From Stereum hirsutum FP-91666 SS1 (Eukaryota > Basidiomycota > Agaricomycetes > Russulales > Stereaceae), in assembly GCF_000264905.1 (NCBI RefSeq), contig NW_006763134.1, positions 1,001,712 to 1,065,711 on the forward strand: a stretch of DNA of 64,000 nt, given 5' to 3'. Made by a program: the position numbers and the translations under genes. Positions within the stretch are counted from its first letter, which is position 1. The number at the start of each line of letters is the position of its first letter. A model generated the notes under the pieces. The model was given only the letters and a program-made list of their open reading frames with translations, ran no database searches and was not told the DNA's origin. Of this stretch, positions 21,408 through 32,902 are shown in pieces.

Positions 21408-22812
21408 ATGGTCACTTCCGTTCGCCGATACGACCCTCTCATACACGCAAAGAATCCAATATCTAGCACTCCTCTGGGCTTCTGGTACTTCGTATTCTCT
21501 CTCAATCTCGTCGCATCACTTGATTACCTGGATGACCCTGAGGCGACCGCGGCGGCCCAGAAGCTGAATTCTGGGACATACGTCGGATTTGTCGACTTCG
21601 TACGTCGTTGCTAGTAGGAATTAGTATCCGGTTTCTCATCGCCATTGCCTCTATTTAGAAACCCGACTTTCCGCTTCCAGGACGTCCTTTGACACGTCTC
21701 AACCTTCGCCTGCTCAGTCAAGGCCTCCCTACCGAGGAGGATCTCGAGAAACATCACGTCAAGCCTCACATGTGTCTTCCTGTCGCACCGAATGTGACCC
21801 ATCCCACTGGACGTGAGGCCATGGTTCCTCTGAAACCTTTCCCTTGGCCAAACCTCTATCATCATTCAGCCATGTGTACTCAGCTACGAGCTCGAAGCTA
21901 CCCTCAGGACTTTTCTGCGGCTACTCTAGTCAGTATGCAGGACTTGTCGCGGATGAGACGCTGCTGGAATGATGACGAGGCCGAGCGTCAGCAGCTATTC
22001 AATGATGCTTCTGGTGATGGGAGTCTACCGGAGCGATGCTCCTATCCTCTTCCATTTTGTGGCCCAATCGCACATGAAGACTTAGCTCCCACGGAGGATG
22101 CCGTCGATGAGAATGAAGACGACGATGTTGCCTACTCTTCGCTGGACGATGGCCTCGGTGAAGAAGCTTCCTTTGAAGATGATGCTGACGCTATCCACGA
22201 CATGTTCATGGATGCTATATTGGACGGAGATGATCCTGCTTTTGAGAGCATTCCTATCATACGTAACGTCGAGTATGACCTATCAAAGGTCGAGCACTTT
22301 GATGACCCTCGCTCGTTGTTCGAGGAGATTGCAGCTCTTAAAGAGTGCGTGGCTTTTATCATCGGTATATATCGTCACACCAAACTTATACAATTTTAAC
22401 CTCTAAGGATCAGAAATCACTCTCTAGCTCGTAAGCAAGAACGCTTTCAAAAGTTAGAACATGCTAGAAACGAAGGCCTGCCCAGTGTTCATAGCGATGA
22501 AAACCCCGTTTCTCACGCCCGTCGTCCGACATGGTGCTCTCGAAGTGAGTTTCATGTCATATTTTGGAGATGTTTACGGCTTACGCGTGTTATCCTACAT
22601 TAGTCCAGAAGATACTATCATGGTCTTCCAAATTCACCAGGTCTATGGTACCTTTGCGAAAGCGCAGAGGCTCCCGCGCTATACGGCCCCGGCCTCCGAC
22701 CCTTGAGAAGTCCCTGTCTGATGGGGATGACCCGAGTGGTGGCACTGAGCGTCGTATGCCGGCGGTTTTAGTGGAAAACATTCGGCGGGTTGTAAGTCGG
22801 CGTCGCGCGTAA
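21408..22812 (+). CDS. Copy B of an unrecognised gene family, apparently intact
   Basis: Four exons: MVTSVRRYDPLIHAKN... to GTYVGFVDF; a long exon from KPDFPLPGRPLTRLNLR; then IRNHSLARKQERFQKLEHA; and a basic last exon ending VENIRRVVSRRRA, stop 22810-22812. About 390 residues, no signal peptide or clear membrane helix. The middle has a Pro/Trp-containing block (HPTGREAMVPLKPFPWPNL), an RMRRCWNDDEAERQ block, a strongly acidic stretch (DENEDDD, DDGLGEEASFEDDAD) and the block SIPIIRNVEYDLSKVEHF. The C-terminus is basic. These blocks are conserved in copy A 3 kb upstream, including intron sites, which argues for a real gene. I do not recognise the family; an intracellular, possibly protein- or nucleic-acid-binding role is only a guess. 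Confidence 0.75.
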
Positions 22813-23442
22813 GACGGGGCAACAGGTGAACCCGTATCTACTCCATCACATTTTCAGCTCATTAACGACTTTCATGCTAGCTCGTCGTGTGTTAAATGAT
22901 GAGAGGACTGTGTCACTCATTCGTGGGGTCCTCCAGGAGGGAATGTGCTGTGCACCCTCTCCCCTTCCATTCTCTTGATTATATTTCTTCTTCCGTTGCA
23001 TGTCTTCATCATACACTGTCTTTTCTATGCCTTATCGCGGTTGTTAGTCGCTTCAATGACCGTTGTATCCGGACGTATTGCTTGCGATTGCTTTCAAGCT
23101 CTTCCTCCACCCTCCGTGTCACAATTGTGGTTTTCACGATTGCAATAAGAATATACTTTGTTATGAGCCACATTGCTATTTACCGGAAAGTTTGCCAAGA
23201 CTTTTTATCTTATCTCTCCACCACGTGTGTGGCCCTGATCGGCAGTCGTAAATGAACTCTCCGCATTTGTGGCAAGCACTCCGGCTCTGTCCTCCTCTTT
23301 CAGCTACAATATCCCACCGACCCTCTACGAAACATGGTGTTCTGAGTTTCAGTCTGTCTCCTAGGAACTTTGTTTTGTTATTTGCCCACGAAAGCAGCAA
23401 TTGCACTCAATCCAGAGTGAATCCCAATTCTCTTGAGATCCT
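22813..23442. other. Intergenic, no gene seen
   Basis: Presumed 3' region of gene B and 5' region of the CBS-domain gene. CT-rich patches on the plus strand; no TATA box, repeat or RNA gene recognised. Confidence 0.5.
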
Positions 23443-25631
23443 ATGGCTTCTCTCCACAAGCGTCTATCCCTCTCGAGCCCTCGCAGTCGAAGAACAGGTC
23501 GCAGCCAAAGCCCACTCTCTCGTCTCGTAGTTGCGCCAAACTCAGAGAGTGAAGAATGGGTACGCGAATGGGAAGACACGATGGCCCTTGGTGCGTGGTT
23601 GTACGAATTTGCTTCCACGTTGGTTTTACTCGAACCTGATGAAGCGCTACGCCGTGATGCCTTTATGTGTAGACTTAATTGAGTGTCCAGTGGTAGAGGT
23701 CGAGTCATGTATGACGGTAGAGGATGCTTGCGATGTGAGTAGGTCATTTAGGACTCAGTCTGACAACGCCACTGATTCGACTGGTATTGGTCCTGGTGGC
23801 TCAGCTGTTATTGTCAAAGGACATACCCTGCGTTGCAGTCAAGACCCCAGAGGCTGGAACTACGAACACGCCATATTGTGGCCTTTTTGACGTGAGTCTT
23901 TCTCACTTTCCCAGACGCTGTCGGTGTTATTGGGATCCCTTTAACACCATACATCGCACTTGCTACGTGGACATGCGGCAGCTGTATCTATTTCTGACTT
24001 GTATACATGTCCAGTTTGCAGATGTGAATGCGTTCTTAACGTTTGCAGCAACTCGACACACCTTCAGTCCTCTTCATCTCGAGAAAAACCCCAAAGTGGC
24101 TCGGATAGTCGAAGCGGCAAAGGCGGGTAAAGTGCCTGTCCACCTGGTCAGCAGTGAGTAGCGTTCATTGTGGTTGCCTGTAATGGAGGTTGATTAGGCT
24201 TTCGCGATAGATCTATCTGAAAAGAACCCTCTTGTGGAACTTTCACACGATGCATCCGTTGTTTCGCTCCTTGGTGTATTTTCCTCTGGCGCTCATCGAG
24301 GTTTGCGGCTCGTTTTACATCATTCTACACGTTTTCTGAACCACATTGATCTCAGTGCTCATCAAATCTTCATCTTCCGATCCCAGTTACCTCGGGATCG
24401 TCTCTGACCGTCGACTTCTCTCCTACTTTGCCTCCTACGCTCGCGCTAGAGACCCCGCACTCTCTTCGCCCGCTCCTTCTCCCTCCTACATAACATCCAA
24501 CCCTCCGCTCCCTCTTCCAGGATCATCTCCCAGCCTTGGTTCTCTCCCGCCCTCTTCCTCCCCTGCTAGCCAAGCCGTTCTGTCTCCACCTCCCTACCCT
24601 ATCTCCCCAGTCCGCTCGCCCACATCGGCACATACATCTCCTTCTTTCCTTCGTTACATCTCCACGCCTCTTTCATCGCTCCCACTGCCGTCGCTGAACT
24701 TATATTCTGAAGTCATGTCTGTGTCGAGCACGGATAGTGTGCTTGATGCCATGAGATTGATGAGCGAGCAGGGAGTCAGTTGTGTGGCGGTTTTGCAGCA
24801 GGAAGACGGAGGGCTGTTGAGCGCGATCAGTGTGACTGACATAGGAAAGGCAAGCCTCTTGGCAGGAGAGATCACTGAGAAAATTCTTACTGATGAAGAT
24901 TGGTGTTTGTAGGTTATCGTTCCTGCGCAGAACAACCAGATTCTGGGCATGCCCATGCATATGTTGATCTCGCAGATCAAGGTCTGGCACTTTCGAACTA
25001 CGATCGCATGTGCCACTCATTTATTTACTTTGGACTTTTGTGTTGTACAGATGCAAATGCCAGATGGCTGGGTCGACGGCGCTGATCGTTACCCGGTCTA
25101 CAGCGTCTCACCTTCCTCAACGCTGTCCTACACCATGCAAAAGCTCATAGCTAGTCAGTTGCACGCTTCTCAGGCCGTACCTATGCACGACTCCACTGAC
25201 CGGTTCTTGGTTGTATCATGACTTCTACAGCGAACACACATCGTGTCTTTGTCACCGCTGAATCACCTTCGAGTGGTGTAGCGGCCAAAGGAAACCTTTC
25301 CGGGATCGTCTCAATCGTTGACAGTAAGTCTGGGTCCAGTCAACTTTCATCTCCCTCTCTCCCTTCTCTCCGAACATCTCCGCCCACTTTTGCTGACTGT
25401 CTTCTGTCTTTCCTCTTCCGCCGTACAGTTCTTTCTCTGTTCGCCCGCGTCGCGAATCTACCCGACGTGGATCCAGGCAAGATGAAACGTCACCGTCGCG
25501 CCTCGTCTGTTTCCAGCCAGTCTTCTGACGTCTCTGGAGCGTCTGGATCGGGGCTGTCAACTTCGGCGGGGAGCTTGGTAGATTTGGCGAGGACTTCGTC
25601 TAGGGGAAGCATTGGTGGTGGACGGCGGTAG
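23443..25631 (+). CDS. sds23: CBS-domain protein of the Sds23/Moc1 type
   Basis: Spliced gene, ATG at 23443 (MASLHKRLSLSSPRSRRTGR, a Ser/Arg-rich tail), stop 25629-25631. Exons join to give EDTMALDLIECPVVEVESCM-TVEDACD-LLLSKDIPCVAVKTPE..YCGLFD-FADVNAFLTFAATRH, the first CBS region. Then LVELSHDASVVSLLGVFSSG and LIKSSSSDPSYLGIVSDRRL follow, a Ser/Pro-rich insert (~24440-24650), and a second CBS pair (LDAMRLMSEQGVSCVAVL, SVTDIGK-VIVPAQNNQILGMP, MQKLIATNTHRVFVTAE). The tail is Ser-rich (SSVSSQSSDVSGASGSG). In yeasts this family inhibits PP2A/PP6-type phosphatases and links nutrient status to cell-cycle progression. The intron at 24850-24912 must use a GC donor to keep the family sequence. Confidence 0.9.
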
Positions 25632-26197
25632 GGCAGTTTTTGGTGAGCGCTGAAGAAGCGGAAGGAGCGTAGTGAAAGGTACATATACTGGGAGATGAGG
25701 AACCTAGGATGGAATGAGTGTTCTTGTTGGGAATGGGAGGTTTGCGGACAGTCTCGAATAGGTTGATTGGGCCAATTTTTTCTTCCCTTTCGATCATCAG
25801 GAAGGCTCGTGCAGTTGATATAACAGTGGAGAGGAAAAGACAACCTGATAATATTGACAGACAAAAGTGTCTACGGCGAAGGATGGCGGCATTGGGACAC
25901 TGGATATCGAAATACTTTACCACACAGGATCTTTAGAAGATCGAAGCGGGACCCATAGTTCTCGAGTTATGTACGATAGTAATACTCACCACTCTTGTGT
26001 AGGGATGAAGCAAAAGAAATGTACTATATGCTCGTATGCTTTCCTTGGAATCAGACCTGAACATGTCTTTGCTGTTACAGTTGGAAAATGCAGGAAGGTC
26101 GACAAGAATGCAAATTGTAGGACGAGAATTTAACAGTATGTCTGAATGTGTATAGAGAGCTGCATGAAAAGGTGCAATATAATAGAGTCTGAAACGT
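25632..26197. other. Intergenic between convergent genes
   Basis: 3' flanks of the Sds23-like gene and of the minus-strand gene at 26198. Overlapping small ORFs only; nothing else recognised. Confidence 0.5.
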
Positions 26198-27004
26198 CTA
26201 TCGGCGTTCAAACAACGTCTTCACCTTCACGAATGTGAACCTCGATACCCTACGATGTAACTCAGGCCTCCTACGAGCTCCAGCGCTATCACCAGGTTTT
26301 GCCAGATTTTCCGCTATCTCAGCTTCCACCCGAGTTTGAGGAAGACCTGTCGCTGCGGCAGGTGACCGGACTTGAGGGTACCCAGGACAAGCATCGAATA
26401 TGTGCCCAAGTGCTGGCCGACGCTGGTATGTGACGTAATCGACAGACTCGGTCGACTCGGTCGACTCTGAACGGGAGGGTTCAAAGCAGCCGAAGTTCAC
26501 GGTCGGGGTGAGGTTGACTGTGATCTCGCAGAGATCTTGCGGATTGTGGGCTGTCTTTGTCTTCGCGACGGAAGGGGAAGGCTTGTCTGCCGAGTCATCC
26601 ACAGGTTTGATCAAGTCGAATACATTGGTCTTCTTTCGTGACAGCGATGGCTTCTCGGGAGCGTAGTGAAAGTCGTCGGGCACCATCGCCGCCTTCCCGT
26701 CACTTTCGAGTGTGATAGAGGTGATAGCGTTCCTGCGAGGTCGCGGCTGAGAGTAGGCTTCGTCCGACTGGACGTTGACCGGGGAACACCAGCGCCCGCC
26801 GGTGTCAGTGTGATCGAGTGTCCAGATGTCAGCTTCACAGAGGTCTTGGTTGTGAGGGCCGTGGCGACGTGACAATGGATGGGGTTTGCAAGAGTGAGAG
26901 TCGAAACGGGAGAGAGAGTTTGGGCGCTCTACGCAAGGGGTATGGGCGGGAGAATGTCTGGCGTGGTAATCAAAGGGGTTGCTGAATATGAGAGGACCGG
27001 GCAT
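26198..27004 (-). CDS. Intronless hypothetical protein (268 aa)
   Basis: A single uninterrupted ORF, ATG at 27004 (MPGPLIFSNPFDYHARHSPA), unusual among intron-rich neighbours. No signal peptide or membrane helix. It contains an acidic/Ser-Thr repeat (SESTESTES, encoded by the GGTCGACTC-type repeat near 26445-26470), a Lys/Ser segment (EKPSLSRKKTNVFDLIKPV) and a basic C-terminus (RRRPELHRRVSRFTFVKVK). The composition suggests an intrinsically disordered, possibly phosphorylated protein. Family not recognised. The length and codon pattern make a real gene likely but not certain. Confidence 0.6.
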   Translation of the reverse strand: MPGPLIFSNPFDYHARHSPAHTPCVERPNSLSRFDSHSCKPHPLSRRHGPHNQDLCEADIWTLDHTDTGGRWCSPVNVQSDEAYSQPRPRRNAITSITLESDGKAAMVPDDFHYAPEKPSLSRKKTNVFDLIKPVDDSADKPSPSVAKTKTAHNPQDLCEITVNLTPTVNFGCFEPSRSESTESTESVDYVTYQRRPALGHIFDACPGYPQVRSPAAATGLPQTRVEAEIAENLAKPGDSAGARRRPELHRRVSRFTFVKVKTLFERR

Positions 27005-27817
27005 GGTGACGATGATGGCACAATGCTATAGGCAAGTGAAGTAGCAAGGATGGTGATGAGTAGGCAGAGCTTTGGGTCAAGTGGTTGAAGCTTTGTGAAG
27101 TTCGCCGAGTGCTAGATGTAAGATGAGAGTCATGGAGCGGGATGATTATGGCTCAAGGTGTCTTTTGGACGCGTCCAGACGGTAGCAAGTTGTGGCGCTT
27201 GTTTCACCAGCCTTCCGAGACATTGTCGGTACCATGCGACACGAGCGAGACCAGGACCGAGGACACATTGAGTCAGTGTAAGAAGCCGAGAGTAGTCACC
27301 AAACGGTTATGAGTAGTCCAAAGTCGACAAGGTACAGCTAGCATTATAAATGTGATATACGACTCGGCGTGAGTAGGTGAATGACAACGGACAGGCCACA
27401 GTGCCGTAGCTTAGATCAAGGTAAGGAAGGAAGGGTTTACGCCACAGAATTTTTGTCGCAAGTCCTGCCAGTGGATTGAAGTGTCATCGTAAGATATACA
27501 AGATGCGAGCCCCTGCAGAACATCGGTTCTGTGGTAAGTTTTGTCCGTCAAAGGTCCAAACATGTTGAAGGTCGTGGGTGTGGGAGAAAAAGAGAAGGCC
27601 TTGAATAGGTCTTGTGTGGCACCTTTCGCCCGATTCGGCCGATGTCAAGGATGTCCGTTTAGCCGCGGGGGTAAAAACTCGTGAAAATCCATTCGCCATG
27701 GCTTGTCTTTCTCTACCACTACATCCACATCTACTCCATCTATCTTTTCTATCCATCTATCTCCCATAATATTCCTTGGCTTGCTTGTTTAACACCTTTT
27801 CGAGCCGACAGTTCGCC
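27005..27817. other. Divergent intergenic region
   Basis: Shared 5' flank of the intronless gene (-) and cystathionine gamma-synthase (+). Ends in a CT-rich leader (about 27710-27780) before the ATG at 27818. No clear regulatory motif. Confidence 0.5.
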
Positions 27818-29971
27818 ATGAACGCTGCAAATCATCCTGTGGGCCACCCAATCCCACCTTTTACAGAGCACGCGATCTCTGTCTCTCTTCCAACATGGGA
27901 CGCAACCGTAGGATACGAAGAGAATGACCCAAACATCGTCAATGCCATGCAGACTGGCTACCCTAGGTTTTTTATCCATCTGAGCATCCAGAAGGTGAGT
28001 CATCTTACAGACATACGGTATCCTTACCCGAGCTCTTCGACAAGGGTTGGATACAGTGGTGCGAGACACTCATTATGAGCACGATGGAAACCTTTGGGCA
28101 TTTCGCCAACTAAACACTCTTCACTCATACATATTTTCTCTAGCTTGCCCGCTTCTGTGAGCACAAATATGGCTCCCCCACCGAACGTGCCATTCTCGTC
28201 CCTTCCTCCACTATAGCCGAAGAATGTCGGTCCTTCCTTGAGGCCCGCTCGGTCCCCGCTCGCATCGTCCAAATCTTCCTCCCTAACCCAACTCAATGGA
28301 CCCCTCACGTTCACGCCATCTTCTTTCCCCCTGAGTCATTCCCAGTCGCCAAACAATTCTGGCAACATACCGGCCTCGGAATTTCGAGTCGTTTGGCGGA
28401 GCATTGCCTGAATCTGATTGCAGCCGTCGCTACGCCACCTGGGTCCCCGACTCTGCCTATTGGAAAGGCTGGGAACAAGCATTACGGAGCGAAGCCAAGG
28501 AGGAACGGAGTGCCGTTGGCTACTTCGCCCCCCGCGGCGAATGGCGTGAACGGACAGAGCAATGGCCATGCGACTGGAGGAGCGGAAGAGGAAAGCGTGG
28601 AATTGTTCGAGAAGGATCACAGTATGTACCTCGAGGAACGTTATGGACGCAACCTGAACATGACCTCTGCCTCAAGCGCGAAGATTGCATTGAGGCGGCG
28701 GCTTGCGGGGTTGTTAGTGAGCGACGGTGCCAAGGACAACGCGGAGAAGGAGGTGGAGGCGAAGGAGAGTCTGAGGGGCGTCGCAGTGACGGAGGGCGAT
28801 GTGTACCTATATCCGACCGGTATGGCAGCGATCTGGACGGCGCACCAGCTGATCTTGAAGGCTATTGGAGAGAGGAAGTCTGTATGCTTTGGGTGGGTAT
28901 CACCTCTCGACTATGCCTATCTCTGGGAGTACTGTGCTGAAGCTATTGTTTACGCAGCTTTCCATACACCGACACGCTCAAGATCCTGGAGAAATGGGGT
29001 CCAGGCTGCTATTTCCTCGGCCACGGCACCGACGACTCTGTCGACGAGCTTGAGTCCATTCTATCCTCCCAACGCGCTCTCAACCCTTCCACACCACCCA
29101 TCCTCGCCCTCTTCACTGAGTTCCCGTCCAACCCGCTCTTGCGCTCCGCCGACCTACCCAGACTGCGGAAGTTGGCGGACGAATATGATTTCTTGATCGT
29201 GGTGGACGATACGTTGGGCAATTTGGTCAATGTTCAGGTCCTACCGTATGCGGATGTTGTGGCGACGAGCTTGACGAAGATCTTCAGTGGCGAATCTAAC
29301 GTCATGGGTGGGAGGTAAGAAGCTCGCATCTTGCAGATATCACACGCAGTCGGCTAACTCTTCATGGTACGCATCACTCTAGCTTGGTGTTGAACCCGGC
29401 AAGGAAACATTACGCCGCACTCCGAGCCACGATGGAGAGTAACTTCGAAGATATCTACTTCGACGAGGACGCCATATTCATGGAACGCAACTCTCGCGAT
29501 TTTTCCCGCCGCGTCGACGCCATTGACGCCAATACAACCGCCGTCTGCGACTTCCTGCACTCAACTATCGACCCATCGTCTCAGTCTTCCGTCATAACCA
29601 AGGTCCATTATCCTAAATACGAGTGCCGCAAGAACTACGATGCCTGTCGTATCCCAGCCAAGGAAGGAGGTGAAAACGGCGGCTTCGGCAGTCTCTTCTC
29701 TATCTCGTTCCGCTCGCTCGCTGCCTCCCGCGGGTTCTTCGATACCCTCGACTGTTTCAAAGGCCCTTCGCTCGGGACGAACTTCACACTTGCCTGTCCA
29801 TACGCCGTCCTAGCACACTACGCAGAGTTGGACTGGGCGGATAAGTGGGGCGTGCCTAAGGGCTTAATCAGGGTCAGTGTTGGATTGGAGGGTAGAGAGG
29901 TCTTGATGGATGCGGTCAAGACAGCGCTGAAGGCTGCGGAAGAGGCGCATGCGGAGGCAGGCGAGGTGTGA
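27818..29971 (+). CDS. Cystathionine gamma-synthase (PLP-dependent)
   Basis: Condenses cysteine with an activated homoserine ester to give cystathionine in transsulfuration toward methionine. Four exons, about 620 residues: [20 protein letters not shown]..., then [22 protein letters not shown], a Gly/Asn-rich insert (~28440-28600), [28 protein letters not shown] (substrate/PLP loop), [27 protein letters not shown] (the Asp that binds the pyridine nitrogen), and [17 protein letters not shown] with the Schiff-base lysine. The C-terminal domain ends [19 protein letters not shown]. The extended N-terminus and insert match the fungal form (S. cerevisiae Str2, Neurospora MET-7) rather than the shorter bacterial MetB. 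All key residues are present. Confidence 0.94.
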
Positions 29972-29998
29972 GCCGGCCTCATTTGAAGGCGGTGGTGT

Positions 29999-30181
29999 CC
30001 ATCCAACTGGACGATTCTTAGTGCGCATGCGCACTTCGCTCTCGCTTGCAGCGAGTAGCTTGGCCCATCCAACTGGTGCAGAGCGGTTCATCCAACTGAA
30101 CGGGCCTTTGGTCGTCTTTTTCTCTCTTCGTATTTGCGGGGAGAAGGGCGATACAGAGGAGGTGGGAGCCCATCCAACTGG
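29999..30181 (+). repeat. Four dispersed copies of CCATCCAACTGG in the 3' flank of cystathionine gamma-synthase
   Basis: Exact copies at 29999-30010, 30065-30076 and 30170-30181, plus a near copy (TCATCCAACTGA) at 30088-30099. Twelve identical bases three times in 183 bp is unlikely by chance. They follow the stop codon by 28-210 bp, so they could lie in the 3' UTR. Role unknown. Confidence 0.75.
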
Positions 30182-31228
30182 TGCCGGCCGGTGAGAGGGA
30201 GGAGAAAGCATCCGTGACGGACGCGCCAGGCAGGTCGTAATCTGCAGGGGTGTGCAGTATTAATATTGCCTTCGGGGTTGGTGGGATTTGTAGCGCCCGC
30301 ATCGGATGGGAAGTGATGGGTGATGAGTGATTTACAATGTTGTAGGACGTCACCGAGATTATCAGCCTCTGCTTCATATTGACTCTACGAGGAATTTATG
30401 ATTTAGAACAAGTAATTCGAGAAGTCCTCTGCGTGTTTTGCGATGGACACATATAGGCGTTCGAGCCTTGAGGAACTGGTGGGCCACATCGGAGTCATCA
30501 AGTGGCGCGCAGTATGTTGAGCGGACATGTCCGAAGCTGCGCGGATGGGCATGCTGTCGATGATTTGTTCGTCCCCGGAAGCCATCAAATACTCCCAGCT
30601 CACCACTTCACTAGTGCAGCTTGTCTCCTCTTAGGTTTCAACTCCAGGTCGTCACAAATGGCGAGACAGTTCTTGTACGCGTCCCATCGGAGCACTTTCA
30701 TGGACACCTCGAAAGGACGTCGGGTCCATCTCGTCTTTTTCGCTTAGACTCCGAGACGACGCATGGCACTCAATGCTTGACCTTGATATTCTGACCATGC
30801 TACGTCGGTCTTGATCACGACACATGCAGTCAATTTCTCGAAGTCGACCGAGATGGGTAAATATACCATGACCGTCGCTGTCCGCAGTTAACCTTCGTGG
30901 CATGGGGACCATCGGACTGGATGGAGCATATGAGCCTTTGAGCTCGTGCTATGATCCATGTCACTTTTTCTGTCATCGAAGCAAATCATCTGCTTTGACT
31001 TTGTGATTCTTGGCATGTGCAGCTACTTTTGCGGTGTACACCGTCCGCTATTACCTTAGCTACTTCAATCACTACGCTTGCTAAAGTGCACAACGGTAAG
31101 CATGGCACAGAATCTCTAATGTTATTTTTATCCATTGAGGTGCGTGGAACAACTGAATCTAATACACGCCGCCATGATCGACCATACGCAACAGATTTTC
31201 GGTCCCGCTGGCTCAGATCCTCGCTCAG
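30182..31228. other. Intergenic, no gene seen
   Basis: Between the cystathionine gamma-synthase 3' region and the thaumatin-like gene promoter. Short overlapping ORFs only (for example 30502-30747 +, 30652-30912 -). Confidence 0.5.
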
Positions 31229-31236
31229 TATAAAAG
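31229..31236 (+). promoter_or_regulatory. TATA box of the thaumatin-like gene
   Basis: TATAAAAG lies 75-82 bp upstream of the ATG at 31311, a usual fungal core-promoter spacing, and supports that start. Confidence 0.7.
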
Positions 31237-31310
31237 GCCAGCGGACGAGGCTCCTCAAAAACCACCGCACTTCACAACTGTGTAGTTCTTAGTTGACCAT
31301 CTTGCTCAAT

Positions 31311-32347
31311 ATGCTCTCCAGTCTTCTTCTTATTGCGGCTGCAGCTGTGGGCTCTGCCAGCGCGCAGAGCTTAAAAGTTGTGAACCAGTGTCCTGAAACA
31401 GTCTTCTTGTTCACCCAAACGAGCTTTGGAAGCATCGCGAACAACGTCCAGGTCGCTGCCGGCGCTACTCAAGACATGGCTATCTCCACCGACTGGGACG
31501 GTGCCATCAACGTCGGTATGTCACGCCGCAATACTCACAGGAAATACGTGGTTGAAAGTTTGTATTGATTACACAGGCTCCGGATGTAACTCTGATGGGA
31601 CCGTCTGCACCACTGGTGGTCCAACTTGGAACGGTTCGTTTTGGAATAACTGCAGACGGCGGTTGTTCATCTCACCTTTTATTTTTCAGGCGCAACTCCC
31701 TTCTCGCGCGCTGAGTTCAACTTCGTACGTTAGCCATCTATTGACATCAGCTTGATGCATTTTATTATTCATATCTGACACCGTCTTACAGTGGGCAATT
31801 CCTGGCGAAGTTACGTACGACATCAGCTTGATCTACGGTTACAATGTCGGCATGGAAATCTCAACCGGCGATTCGACCTGTGCCGCCTTTGCGTGTGACA
31901 TTTCCTCTGGCTGTGTTAGTTCATCGTTTTTGTTTGGACCATCTTGTCATACTGATGTGATATTCTTGTTGGTTCAAGCCTGTGCCTGGACCCGCTGGAC
32001 CCGCGGAAACGACGTGCTACAGTCCTTGCTGCTCCTCTGCCGCAGATTGTGCCGGAGGTGCTCTTCCTGCTGGTGGTGGAGGTTGCGTGGACAATGCTGG
32101 ACCTGGACCTGAATCGGAGTTCTACTACACTACGTGCCTCAACGCCTACGCGTGAGTCCTCGTCTCTTCGTCATCATCTTCCGAACCATCTTGATTACTT
32201 GTTAACACATCTCATGGACTTAGTTTCCCCGACAACGACGGCGCCGCATCCTATACCCCGAAGGATTTTGTTGACGAGACCTGTAGCAATACCGACGTTA
32301 CCCTGACACTCTGCGCTGGCACAACAACTTCTTTCCCTCTTCCTTAA
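31311..32347 (+). CDS. Secreted thaumatin-like protein
   Basis: Six exons, about 250 residues. The N-terminus MLSSLLLIAAAAVGSASAQS is a clear signal peptide with likely cleavage after ASA. The mature protein shows the thaumatin/osmotin plan: LKVVNQCPETVFLFTQ, then TDWDGAINV-GSGCNSDGTVCTTGG-PTWNGATPFSRAEFNF, WAIPGEVTYDISLIYGYNVG (the conserved Tyr-Asp-Ile-Ser-Leu step), then a Cys-rich part (TTCYSPCCSSAADC), FYYTTCLNAYA-FPDNDGAASYT (fungal form of the AYSYP.DD motif) and a C-terminal TLCAGTTTSFPLP, stop 32345-32347. Many paired Cys suggest disulfides in the secretory path. Family members in fungi act on cell-wall beta-glucans or are antifungal; the activity here is inferred. Confidence 0.92.
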
Positions 32348-32569
32348 CGATGCATATGCATGACGATGATCTCGATAGCACGACCTCCATTTTATGCATC
32401 CATTCTATCCGGGCTCATATGTCTTCTAGGTTGTACCAGGTGACGTTTACGTGGTGAATACTATTTAATCCTCCAGCAAACACGTCTGATATCCATGTTT
32501 GGTATTCGACTGCTTTGAGGACTCACCACTAAAATGACGACATTGAGGAAAGGTCCCGAAGCAGGAACT

Positions 32570-32902
32570 CTATCCGTCACCTATAGCATCAATGCAGCTC
32601 AACAGATGTTCAGCGTCGCTTTGTAAGAGAGGCAGAGTCTGCCAAAGATATACCGGTGAGGGGGAGGTTTGACGGGGATATGCGAGACGTTCCACGAGAG
32701 CCGCGCAGTCGGAACGTTGCGGGGATATTTCAAACTCCGCGGCAGTCCCGTGTGGCGAAGTTAACTCACTGGAGGCAAAGTTCGGTATGTCGGAAGAATA
32801 TATTCTGAACATAGAGGGAATGAACTCAAAAAATATCTCACGTTCATGCACCGCCGAAACAAGGATGCTTTTGTCAATAAGCTCGTTGATAAATTCAAAC
32901 AA
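32570..32902 (-). pseudogene. Possible decayed gene fragment (F-box-like stretch)
   Basis: The minus-strand frame contains VYLWQTLPLLQSDAEHLLSC, which resembles the LW-x-TLPxL-x-LL step that follows the F-box in many Agaricomycete F-box proteins, and IPSMFRIYSSDIPNFASSEL, which has an inverted partial copy at 33215-33288 on the plus strand. No start, splice pattern or full F-box is visible. Likely a remnant caught in the fold-back locus. Low confidence. Confidence 0.25.

Noticed and set aside
28404..28940. Long ORF of 178 codons on the plus strand
   Set aside because: It lies inside an exon of cystathionine gamma-synthase in another frame; the family match is in the other frame.
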